Shown one piece after another: positions 48,501-55,940 of a stretch of 64,000 nt of DNA. Source of the stretch: Algoriphagus alkaliphilus. GTDB taxonomy: Bacteria > Bacteroidota > Bacteroidia > Cytophagales > Cyclobacteriaceae. The stretch's first letter is position 1. Every line of letters begins with the position of its first letter. Below the pieces are notes generated by a model, which did no database searches, was not told where the DNA came from, and saw only the letters and a list, made by a program, of their open reading frames with translations. Position numbers and translations under genes: made by a program. The stretch spans positions 55,531 through 119,530 of the forward strand of contig NZ_FMXE01000014.1 of the NCBI RefSeq assembly GCF_900103735.1, given 5' to 3'.

Positions 48501-48851
48501 ACTACTTACCAGACCTGTGGAAAGATACCATTCGTTGGTTTTTAAATTCTCCTCCGGAGTAAACCCCTTCAGGTATCGAAAACTGAAATCTGCATATCTA
48601 GAACCGGATATACTCTGGAAATACCCTTTCAACCAGTTGATCCCAATTTCCAGATTAGGAGTCATCTTTTTGCGCTCAAATCCAGCCGTAAGAAATGCTT
48701 TTGGCCCAGACTGATAGTTTGGTCCGTAGATATTTTGAACATCCTGCAATCTATTCCACACCGGAATAATCTGATTGTTTTCACAAGGTGTCTGGGCATA
48801 GGTGATACCCGCCCAACTAAATAAAATGATTGTTTCAAAGAGGAATTTCAT
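45531..48851 (-). CDS. Large exported TPR protein of unknown function, paralogue A (1106 aa)
   Basis: Not recognised as a described family. ATG 48851 gives a signal peptide, MKFLFETIILFSWAGITYAQ. A Cys-containing N-terminal domain (about residues 20-240) has TNEWYLSTGLVSSYSTRILSPYVLC and LRNSDKPLFIPFTRKE. A long coiled-coil region lies near 240-340, then NNTVMAYINPDYFDTKAPLDVPQLI. TPR repeats follow at about 590-690 (AANNLAVHLLKSGYPDKSLPILNYWL, NANKILAFVHH). A second helical region leads to a C-terminal beta-rich domain with three cysteines (LDCDRF, WEDQYCPVK, NCNTFSLSGGE) and glycine-rich strands. It aligns end to end with the protein at 48894-52205 and, in two pieces, with 54851 and 55941. 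It is the last gene of a seven-gene operon, probably periplasmic or at the surface. Confidence 0.8.
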   Translation of the reverse strand: MKFLFETIILFSWAGITYAQTPCENNQIIPVWNRLQDVQNIYGPNYQSGPKAFLTAGFERKKMTPNLEIGINWLKGYFQSISGSRYADFSFRYLKGFTPEENLKTNEWYLSTGLVSSYSTRILSPYVLCSEGKMRELDGPSLIDISFNRLNHLAERLVVSVNSIDYPYLINEKPVYKIPKITRSQGRIDYYRYPGSPPENVTNFANWDFLDVYILRNSDKPLFIPFTRKEILEAKVKDLGRIYEERKKLIIEYTQIRPEHEFDQELADRIAEIKKNTAEGAWGYSKENMENRIQLATENNRLAKKEEANKLHSELDVLEEDYNESIRMIQNYLANQPESVLNRPVREYFSVTFGVEMVDRMLEEFDRDLTDSDWGNNTVMAYINPDYFDTKAPLDVPQLITVEFVNLEGAHKHLNEVVDRINQKMDFKALQALFPNVNMAGAGPPISQPIQVKTKKPGRYLDKLEELGPDPYPSSQSKANTVTLNFGGPGFNAAPIQVKFPEKPSALGSIANLSDLLLYDSFLDELKSKFLSQLTSEQKGTYDQWIREYDLKTVEDFTQLSMLSWINSNPKASIYLDFEAVKRFPTSGLAANNLAVHLLKSGYPDKSLPILNYWLKEFPDNSLLLGNAATANYYLGEVEKAFQLAKQTVEQDSLHPNANKILAFVHHRKGEKEPAKKASERSLEGSYDEELVALLQEIDPQAPISKIIYNGRKRPYTPQLMDKFRMPGAIQGTDDAEDQSEVILEVLQSIEMTVAAITKTTSEAIIEQAARKNIRQVMTQGGIPIMQMLAQAIYFQSLQTYQEDYSREKERFFKSLNELGNNYSWKVNTITKGYDSEMSKIEGGADWEGERKLAELAKAKCAKLNLALDEYYMETAPLINQMVVRLELMSRDHHSTLSYWAPIWLQSKEAADFPGIQLNYLRDMREILNKYPIELPLDCDRFTIKEEEVVRGTLMVWEDQYCPVKVTAGVGPIKGGINCNTFSLSGGEFLVGEVEVKVNRDWDSIEEVTVGAGVGLTLDVGLKNKATKSGAGFSAELSSKGFVKLTKDPKTLEWNFRNTDAGIKTEATVGADIGRFGVEVKLAETSMGFRSGITSDGMIPKMIDSF

Positions 48852-48893
48852 TCCCTTGCCTCTCAATACACGAAGTCTTGCTTTCATAACAAA

Positions 48894-51800
48894 CTATTTT
48901 AAAATCGGTAACTGACTGATCAACCCATCTGCTTTCACTCCCGATCTCAGACCAATGGACATTTCCACTACCTTGACTTCGAGTTCGTATTTTGCGACTT
49001 TCCCTACTGCATTGATTTCAGTTTTTGCCCCAATATCGATAGGTGTGTACATCCATTCCTTCGTGGCTGAATTACGACCAAATTTCAAATAGCCCTTATT
49101 GCCCACTCCAGCCTCCACTTCGAAAATTCCTCTTGCACCTAAATTCCAACTGGCACCTATGCCACCTCCAACTGTAATTTCTTCCACCGAATCCCAATTT
49201 TCATTCAGTTTGAACTCAATCTCTCCCTGTATCCCCTCTCCACCACTGATGGAGATGGTATTGCAGGTGAGTCCCGCCTTAGCCACACCCATTCCCACCA
49301 CGAATTTGATGGGACAAAACTTATCCTCCCACACCATCAAAGGACCAAGTATTTCCTCCTCCTCATCTGTTGAAAATATATCGCAATCCTGAGGGAAGTA
49401 AATTGGGTATTGGACCAAAATATTGCGTATGTCCTGTAAGTAATTGTACTGAAGCCCCAAAACATCTGCTGCCTCAGTCGACTGCATCCAGATCGGCATC
49501 CAATATGCCAGGGTGTTGAAATGCTCCCGACTGATGAGTTCCATTCGGGAAGCAAAAGGCCGGATAGTTTGATAGGTTGCGTTCAGGTAGTCATTCACAA
49601 TCTTATTTTGTGCCATGCACGCCTCTTTTTGAATCTGCATGAGCTTGGTTTCCTCTTCCGGCGTTCCGCCTTGAAGATTAGCCATTTGCTGGTTTCTCTT
49701 CTTCATGATCTCCCCCAAGGCAACCTGAAAATTTGAATAATCCTGCTCGAGTTTTTTCTCCAGGTATTGTCCTTCTTCCCCGTATTGTTTTTGGTAGGTA
49801 TTCCAGCTCTCGGTGACCACTGTTTGAGCCAAAAGTTGAAGCTCGGTAAAAGAACCCTGATTCATCACCGCTTGTGCAATCCTGCTTAAATCAAAAGGTG
49901 CTTTGGTGGGATCCTGTTCATTTTTCTCTTTTTGCCGCTGAATACCTTCCAAAGTTCCGGCAATCGACGACAAGGCTTTTTCGATGGTTTCGGCTTGATC
50001 TTCAGCTTCATCAAGGGAAGAGATCGGTGCAGGAAGCCTGAACTCATCCAAAAGCTTTAGGGCCGATTTCTTTTTTCGGCCTTCATAGATCAAGTCTGAA
50101 ATATCCCAATCCGGATCTACCTCCTGGAGTAAAGCTACGGCCTCCTCATCATAGGAGCTCTTGAGGCTTCGGCCCAAAGCACCCGCACATAGTTTTTTAT
50201 TCCCTGCACGATAATGCCCAAAGGCAAGTATTTTGTTGGCATTTGGATGAAGTGAATCAAGCTCCACTGTTTTTTGGGCCAGTTTCATTGCTGATTGGAT
50301 ATCTCCCAAGAAATAATATGCACTGGCCGCATTGCCCAATACCAGGGAATTTTCGGGGTACCGGTTCAACCAATAATTTAGAATCGGCAAAGCCTTTTCG
50401 GGGTACCCGCTTTTTTGAAGGTGTACGGCAAAATTATTGGCAGAAAGACCATTTTCAGGATCTACCAGTGAAGCCTTGCTATGCAAATGAAGAGCGATAG
50501 AAGGATTACCCGAAAGCCAAACTCCGATCGCATTCCTTGAGTAATCTTCCGATGTGCTGATTTTCTGGGTCTTCACCAAATTATCTGAAGCAGAAAGGCT
50601 TTGCCCAGACATCGCTCCTTCAACCGAAGTCTTCAAGGATTCCAGGTACTTGATGTATTCGGCTTGGGTTTGATCTTTTGGAAGTGCATCAAGTGCGGGC
50701 GAGCGTTCGGGGAATTGGATTGTGAGCTTTTGGGAGGAATAAGATCGCTTGGGAAAAACGTCACCAAGCATCCCGCCCATTGGCATGCTCAGTGGCGGAA
50801 GTACAAAACCCAAAGGGGTAAGTTCATCTAATTTGTCCAGGAAATTATCGCCTCCTTTAGGTTTGGCTTCGGCAGTTGCTAAAAAGGTCTGAGGACCCGT
50901 ATTTCCGAGAAGTTGCAGGAGCTCAGCAAAGTCCCAATCCTTTCTTAATCGGTATGCCAGTTCATTGAGATGTTTGTGCCGATTTTCATTATTGGTAATC
51001 TCTACTGCGATAAATTGCGGTACATCCGGGGCCAAGGATTTGTCAAAATACTCTGGATTGATAAATGCGAATTGCGTGTTTTTGCTCCATCCCCGTTCAG
51101 GTTTCGGAGCTTTCAGTTTCTCCAACACTGACGCAGTTAAACTGATTTCATGAGTTGGTTTGGTTTCTATTTCACTGATAGCTTTGGATAGAATTGATTC
51201 CGGCTCTGAATTAAGGTAATCTTCAATCAGACGTACACTTTCCTGATATTCCTGATCCACTTCAGAATTACCTCCGGAAGTTTTACTTTTCTCTTCCTCG
51301 AGTTTGGTTTGATAAAATTCCTCTGCCTTCTGAAGTCGGTTAGCCAGATTATCTTTAGAATATCCATAGGCACCTTCCTCAGTTAACCGCTTGATTTCGG
51401 CAATTCTTGCATCTTTTTCCGCCAAAATATCCTGAAGACTATTTGTAGGAACACTTTGCCCGAGGATCTTTTTGAAATCCAGATAAAACCGCTCCATTTG
51501 CTTAAGGTAATAATTCAAATAGTCACGCTGGGTGACTGAAATAAAAAGTGGCTTGTCGCTGTTTCTCAGCACAAAGGCATGGTAAAACCACATCCTTGAA
51601 TAATCGACTACATAATCAGGAACTTCCCCCGGAAACTCATAATTGTCGATCCTGCCGTTTGATGAATGCTTCTCAGGAACCGAAAAAACAGGACGGCCAT
51701 CTAACTGTACGGGAACAATCACCCCTTCTTTGTCGGTGGTTTGGACTGGTTTTGCAAATTGATTGAAATAATTAAACTGGATGTCTATCCAGGCAGGGCC

Positions 51801-52205
51801 GGGAATTTCGATGGGGTTATTGTCTACACAGGTCAAATAATGACTACTGGTTCTCAAATAATAATACCCCAATCTTCCGGTAGCCTGATACCAAGCGTTG
51901 GTGTAAAGTGCGTCAGGATGGGAATTGCCCGGATAAAAATTCTGGTAAGAAGAGGTGCTTATTGCTCCTGCCAATCCTTGAGTTTTCCGTTGAAGCCAGC
52001 CAAGAGCAGTACCCATTCTGGGCTGCATTTTTTTCGAATCAAAATTGGCCGTCAGTTGCTTGTTGACCTGATTCGGTCCAGACCTTTCATAAAAATCCGT
52101 AGCCTTCGACCAAGCTAAGGTGTATTGATCAGGGTCGCATGAGCTTTGGGTATATGCCCAAAACGGTGCAACTATTAAAAGGACAAGGAGCAATGCGGTT
52201 TTCAT
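48894..52205 (-). CDS. Large exported TPR protein of unknown function, paralogue B (1103 aa)
   Basis: The start is ATG 52205 (MKTALLLVLLIVAPFWAYTQSSCDPDQ), a signal peptide with a Cys soon after. Architecture is the same as the protein at 45531. The N-terminal domain has YTNAWYQATGRLGYYYLRTSSHYLTC and LRNSDKPLFISVTQRD. A coiled coil follows, then FAFINPEYFDKSLAPDVPQFIAVE and TPRs at about 588-690 (SANNFAVHLQKSGYPEKALPILNYWL). The C-terminal domain has FPQDCDIF, MVWEDKFCPIKF and LTCNTISISGGEG. The two genes are 42 bp apart and arose by tandem duplication. The acidic run before WEDxxCPxK is conserved in both. No enzymatic motif is visible, so a structural or assembly role at the cell envelope is possible. 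Confidence 0.8.
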   Translation of the reverse strand: MKTALLLVLLIVAPFWAYTQSSCDPDQYTLAWSKATDFYERSGPNQVNKQLTANFDSKKMQPRMGTALGWLQRKTQGLAGAISTSSYQNFYPGNSHPDALYTNAWYQATGRLGYYYLRTSSHYLTCVDNNPIEIPGPAWIDIQFNYFNQFAKPVQTTDKEGVIVPVQLDGRPVFSVPEKHSSNGRIDNYEFPGEVPDYVVDYSRMWFYHAFVLRNSDKPLFISVTQRDYLNYYLKQMERFYLDFKKILGQSVPTNSLQDILAEKDARIAEIKRLTEEGAYGYSKDNLANRLQKAEEFYQTKLEEEKSKTSGGNSEVDQEYQESVRLIEDYLNSEPESILSKAISEIETKPTHEISLTASVLEKLKAPKPERGWSKNTQFAFINPEYFDKSLAPDVPQFIAVEITNNENRHKHLNELAYRLRKDWDFAELLQLLGNTGPQTFLATAEAKPKGGDNFLDKLDELTPLGFVLPPLSMPMGGMLGDVFPKRSYSSQKLTIQFPERSPALDALPKDQTQAEYIKYLESLKTSVEGAMSGQSLSASDNLVKTQKISTSEDYSRNAIGVWLSGNPSIALHLHSKASLVDPENGLSANNFAVHLQKSGYPEKALPILNYWLNRYPENSLVLGNAASAYYFLGDIQSAMKLAQKTVELDSLHPNANKILAFGHYRAGNKKLCAGALGRSLKSSYDEEAVALLQEVDPDWDISDLIYEGRKKKSALKLLDEFRLPAPISSLDEAEDQAETIEKALSSIAGTLEGIQRQKEKNEQDPTKAPFDLSRIAQAVMNQGSFTELQLLAQTVVTESWNTYQKQYGEEGQYLEKKLEQDYSNFQVALGEIMKKRNQQMANLQGGTPEEETKLMQIQKEACMAQNKIVNDYLNATYQTIRPFASRMELISREHFNTLAYWMPIWMQSTEAADVLGLQYNYLQDIRNILVQYPIYFPQDCDIFSTDEEEEILGPLMVWEDKFCPIKFVVGMGVAKAGLTCNTISISGGEGIQGEIEFKLNENWDSVEEITVGGGIGASWNLGARGIFEVEAGVGNKGYLKFGRNSATKEWMYTPIDIGAKTEINAVGKVAKYELEVKVVEMSIGLRSGVKADGLISQLPILK

Positions 52206-52242
52206 TTGCTTTGGGCTAAGTTTTGGCTCATCAAAGGGGGTT

Positions 52243-52809
52243 CTAGTCAACAACCATTTTATCAATTTGCACCCAAGTATTTGGGCTATTCACCATGTTT
52301 TGTAGTGGTATTGTCGTCTTAAGGGGCGCAGACCCAAACACCAATGAACTCCCAAAGTCTTCAAAGTCTTTTTCAAACTCTTCGGAATTGGTTAGGAAAA
52401 TGAAGCTCATTTTCTTTTTTCCATCGGTTAGCATCAACAAAATCACTGCTTGGTTCACTTGATTGTGTAGAAAAGGAGCCACCCGAATCTTCGCCTTCCA
52501 AGCATCTTTATAATCTGAAAGATTCTCATTAATGGTCGTTCCCGGTTTGTATTGAGTTACAATCAGGTCATTCCATTCTTTCTGGAAATCAGTCTCGGGA
52601 TTCCCGGAAGAAGGCAAACTGGGGTAGAGCAAAATCCTCGCGTAGGTTTTCTTCGCAGGGTTTTCTATCCGATACGCCAGCCAATCCTGTTGCGCTTCCT
52701 TTTTCCATGAGGGGGCAAGAGAAAAGGTCACGATATCGAATGATTGGGCTGATTGGGCAGAAAGTGCCGCTGAGAAAATCAAGAAAAGAAGGGTGAGCGA
52801 AAGTCTCAT
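52243..52809 (-). CDS. Small exported protein, PsbP-like in outline, unknown function (188 aa)
   Basis: Signal peptide MRLSLTLLFLIFSAALSAQ from ATG 52809. The mature protein starts FDIVTFSLAPSWKKEAQQDWLAYRI and continues with short amphipathic strands and a QAVILLMLTDGKKKMSFIFLTNSEEFEKDFEDF segment. Its outline (strand, [ST]-x-P-x-x-W, strand, late helix EEF...F) resembles the exported protein at 58233 and part of 58825-60282. No family can be named with certainty. It lies 5 bp downstream of the VCBS gene and 37 bp before paralogue B, in the same operon. Confidence 0.7.
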   Translation of the reverse strand: MRLSLTLLFLIFSAALSAQSAQSFDIVTFSLAPSWKKEAQQDWLAYRIENPAKKTYARILLYPSLPSSGNPETDFQKEWNDLIVTQYKPGTTINENLSDYKDAWKAKIRVAPFLHNQVNQAVILLMLTDGKKKMSFIFLTNSEEFEKDFEDFGSSLVFGSAPLKTTIPLQNMVNSPNTWVQIDKMVVD

Positions 52810-52820
52810 AAACACACGAT

Positions 52821-54053
52821 TTATTGTCCGGTATTTAGGGAGATATGAAGAATTGCAAGGGATAGATTGCTCACCGGGCCAATATTACCGCCTATCAAAT
52901 CCGCTTTTCCGTCTCCATTCATATCAGTGACTAATGGATAGGTATTCACATCTCCCATGACAAGTGGCTTGGAGAAGCCCTGAAAACAATTCCCGATATT
53001 CAAAACATATTGCCAAGTTGCTGTCTCCGGGTGAAAAGAGACGAGGTCATCAATGCGGTCTCCATTGAAGTCTCCTGAGCGAAAAATCATATTGAAATCC
53101 GTTGCCCAACCTTGCATCCAAAATTCGCCTTCACAGCCATTGACCGGACTGAAGGTCTGATTTCGATTATTTAAAGCCACAGACCAGGTTCCTTTTTGGT
53201 TGTCCCTAATCGCAATATCGGTAAACCCGTCGCCGTTGAAATCCCCCGTCACGGGTTGAGCATTGGAAATTCCCAGTCCCCAATTGCTGATCCAGGCATT
53301 TGGTGTAAAATCAACAAAAGTCCCTTTGGAAAGTGCGATTTGCCATTCACCGGTTTGGTGAAACCACAGGGCCATATCTCCAAGTCCATCACCATTATAA
53401 TCGCCTGGAAAAGTGAGAAACTGATCGCTGAAATGCGCAGGGAGATCCGAGTACAATTGGGAATTTGCCAATTGATAGTTTGGGAATCCAGTATTGGTTA
53501 ATGGCGCAATAGAAGAAATCATCCCAATTTTTCGATGTGCCGGACTTGCTCCAATAAGATCGGGCCTTCGGTCTCCATTGACATCTGCCTCCACCGTCAA
53601 ATAGCCGAGCAACCCTATTGAACTATAAAGAGACCATTCGTGAGCAGATTTATATTGAATGGAAAAGCCATCCGAACTCTGAAAAAACCAACCTAAAACA
53701 TCATCCAGGTAAAAATCCTTGTAGGCGATATCTTTTATTCCATCACCATTGTAATCCACTGCATAAAACCCGAAGGTTCTTGAGGTGGGATTAACTTCAA
53801 TAAGGCGTTTGGCATAATTATTTTGAACATAGTAGGGAGGATGAAAAGAATCCGGCTGGGGAGTTATCGAAGGTGGCTGCGACACTGTACTCGTAGATCC
53901 AAGAGTGGTAGAACTGGTTCCAGAAGTGTTTATTTTATTGGTTTTGGTGATTTCTTGAGTTGTTACCGGTTTGGTGGTTCTTACCCTGATCTGGGCATGA
54001 GCATAGGATAAACCAACTAGTAAAGCGATGAAAATTAAAGGGAGCTTTTTCAT
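52821..54053 (-). CDS. Exported FG-GAP/VCBS repeat protein with six calcium-binding-type loops (410 aa)
   Basis: Signal peptide MKKLPLIFIALLVGLSYAHAQ, then a Thr/Ser-rich linker (residues ~25-65) and a beta-propeller-like repeat domain. Six DxNGDxxxD loops can be read: DYNGDGIKD, DVNGDRRPD, DYNGDGLGD, DFNGDGFTD, DFNGDRIDD and DMNGDGKAD, each of the integrin-type Ca-binding kind. Such propellers mediate adhesion or protein binding outside the cell. No T9SS sorting domain is evident at the C-terminus. It overlaps the FISUMP gene by 4 bp and is in the seven-gene operon. Confidence 0.87.
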   Translation of the reverse strand: MKKLPLIFIALLVGLSYAHAQIRVRTTKPVTTQEITKTNKINTSGTSSTTLGSTSTVSQPPSITPQPDSFHPPYYVQNNYAKRLIEVNPTSRTFGFYAVDYNGDGIKDIAYKDFYLDDVLGWFFQSSDGFSIQYKSAHEWSLYSSIGLLGYLTVEADVNGDRRPDLIGASPAHRKIGMISSIAPLTNTGFPNYQLANSQLYSDLPAHFSDQFLTFPGDYNGDGLGDMALWFHQTGEWQIALSKGTFVDFTPNAWISNWGLGISNAQPVTGDFNGDGFTDIAIRDNQKGTWSVALNNRNQTFSPVNGCEGEFWMQGWATDFNMIFRSGDFNGDRIDDLVSFHPETATWQYVLNIGNCFQGFSKPLVMGDVNTYPLVTDMNGDGKADLIGGNIGPVSNLSLAILHISLNTGQ

Positions 54054-54838
54054 TTTTTTGCGGGTTTGGGTTCAGGTTTTTCAGGGTCCTTGACACAGCG
54101 GCAAGAGTAGCCGTTGGTGGCTAGGGTATAGATTCTTCCCACGGCGTTGGTGTTATAATGCGCGTGGTGATTCCAGAGGTAAAGCAGACCATAGCGGTCA
54201 TCATAAACGGTCGAGGTCCAAAAATTCCCATATTGGCCTAGGGTGGTATATTCTCCATTGTCCAGCCTTGAACCTGCCGGAAGAATACCAAAACCACTTG
54301 AATTGTCTCCTGAGAAACTGGAGGCTTTCCAGCCTTCTGAAACTTTCAATTTGGGAGCTATTTCCCCCCGCTCTCCGGTTCGTTCCAGTTCAGAAACCGG
54401 TACTCCAAGCAACTTCTCCAACTCGTTCCAGTCTTTGTCCGTGGCCACATGCCAACCAAGCGGACAAAGCTTGCCCGAAACGGCCGCATAGCCATTGTAA
54501 AGCAGACCGAATTTTTGCCGATTCCTGGGATTATCCTCATAGACCGCATTAGCTCCACGTTTGGTTTCCTTCCATTCCTGAGCATTCAATCCGCTTGCAA
54601 TTCGGGTCGTGTCTCGGTATTGGGTGGTTCTTAGATTTTCTTTAAACCAATACTGATTCCCGATTTTGATGACTTCGTAGCGGTTGCTGTCTAGGTCATA
54701 AACTGGCTTCAAATTGACATCAATACTGTCTTTCAATTTGACATCGATGCTGCTTTTTGAGGGTGAGATGGGAGTTTTTTGTTGAGCCAACAGTGGCAAA
54801 AATGAAAACAGAAAGCAGATATAAAGAAGTAGTTTCAT
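54050..54838 (-). CDS. Exported FISUMP-domain protein (262 aa)
   Basis: Signal peptide MKLLLYICFLFSFLPLLAQQ, a short linker with a repeated IDVKLKDSIDVNLK segment, then the Fibrobacter succinogenes major paralogous domain. It reads VIKIGNQYWFKENLRTTQYRD, YNGYAAVSGKLCPLGWHVATDKDWNELEKLLG, GFGILPAGSRLDNGEYTTLGQYGNFWTSTVYDD and NGYSCRCVKD. The domain is a C-type-lectin-like fold common on Bacteroidota surface proteins; ligand unknown. It is the third gene of the operon, 12 bp after the split N-half paralogue. Confidence 0.9.
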   Translation of the reverse strand: MKLLLYICFLFSFLPLLAQQKTPISPSKSSIDVKLKDSIDVNLKPVYDLDSNRYEVIKIGNQYWFKENLRTTQYRDTTRIASGLNAQEWKETKRGANAVYEDNPRNRQKFGLLYNGYAAVSGKLCPLGWHVATDKDWNELEKLLGVPVSELERTGERGEIAPKLKVSEGWKASSFSGDNSSGFGILPAGSRLDNGEYTTLGQYGNFWTSTVYDDRYGLLYLWNHHAHYNTNAVGRIYTLATNGYSCRCVKDPEKPEPKPAKK

Positions 54839-54850
54839 GGTATGGATGGG

Positions 54851-55930
54851 TTAAGGTTTTTCAAGCAAGGATTGGAAAAACTTAATATCCAAATCATCTA
54901 TTAATGAGTTGATATTGGTCAAATAGACCTGAATTTTAGTTTCATAAAAGAAATTGATACAAAAAAATTGAGGTCTCCACTTCGGAAGACTTTTATCAAA
55001 ATAACCCATATCAGGTACCACTAGATGTAGAATATTAGTATCGCCAACATTTTTGAAACCCAGAAATTCATACCAACTCTGACCCTTTTCGACGATCGCT
55101 GGTTCCTCGAGTTCTTCCGGAGAAAGATCGGTCAACAAGGCCTCAAAATCTTCGATTATCTTTTTTTGTTCATTAATCCGTTGGGTTTGTATTTGATATT
55201 GGACTGCGCTCTCCTCATCTGCTTTGGGGTCAATTGGGACTCGAAGTTGCTCCAGTTCCTTTAAAAACCGATTCATCCCTGGCAAGTGAAAAAGAATGAA
55301 CTCTTTTTTGGTCAAAGCCCGGAATGGTAGTTTATCATTCTTGGTAATGATTAAATTGAATACTCTTCGCGTTTCCTTTCCCTGAGGTTCAGTTATAATC
55401 CATTGATAGACCCCACTCTCTATTCTTTCGGGCCAGTCTTTTATTTTGAAATATTTTTCCTCCCGATCATCGGGGATTTCGGCAGCAAACAATTCGATTC
55501 CTCCTCCCTGGCCGGAGAGTTTGTTGATTTGAAAATAAACTTGGGTATTACTGGAGATTTCAGGTTGATAATTCCTATTGTTTTTGGCACTGGTTCCACA
55601 TACATACCTTAAGAAATATAATGAATAGATGTAGGGGTCTGCAACCCAGTTTTTTCCGTAAAATTCATTGTATCCGAAGGCATTAGAATAGGTTATCTCC
55701 ATACCGACCGGAGAAAAATCGGAAGAGATTTTTTGATTAATTTTTGAAAGGGTTTCCTTTTCCTTAACCAGATCCGTTTTGCTAACATTTTGAACCGAAC
55801 CGGCTATGCCAGCTTTAAAGGTTCCAGGGATGGTGGCGAGCTGAGTTGGATCACAGTCCTGAGACTTTCCAGCGGTACTTGCAGAAAAGAAAAAGAGCAA
55901 AAAAACGAAGCGTTTGATGAAGGTTTCCAT
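54851..55930 (-). CDS. Exported protein equivalent to the N-terminal half of the 1,100-residue paralogues (359 aa)
   Basis: ATG 55930 gives METFIKRFVFLLFFFSASTAGKSQDCDP, a signal peptide followed by Cys-Asp-Pro as in paralogue B. The longer frame from 56044 would overlap the previous gene and is rejected. The sequence follows the N-terminal half of the large paralogues: YIYSLYFLRYVCG (Cys), ITKNDKLPFRALTKKEFI against LRNSDKPLFIPFTRKEI, a coiled coil, and LHLVVPDMGYFDKSLPKWRPQFFCINF against FAFINPEYFDKSLAPDVPQFIAVE. It stops where the large proteins go on to the TPR part. The remaining half is encoded by the preceding gene, 55941-58010. Confidence 0.78.
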   Translation of the reverse strand: METFIKRFVFLLFFFSASTAGKSQDCDPTQLATIPGTFKAGIAGSVQNVSKTDLVKEKETLSKINQKISSDFSPVGMEITYSNAFGYNEFYGKNWVADPYIYSLYFLRYVCGTSAKNNRNYQPEISSNTQVYFQINKLSGQGGGIELFAAEIPDDREEKYFKIKDWPERIESGVYQWIITEPQGKETRRVFNLIITKNDKLPFRALTKKEFILFHLPGMNRFLKELEQLRVPIDPKADEESAVQYQIQTQRINEQKKIIEDFEALLTDLSPEELEEPAIVEKGQSWYEFLGFKNVGDTNILHLVVPDMGYFDKSLPKWRPQFFCINFFYETKIQVYLTNINSLIDDLDIKFFQSLLEKP

Positions 55931-55940
55931 TACTTGATTA

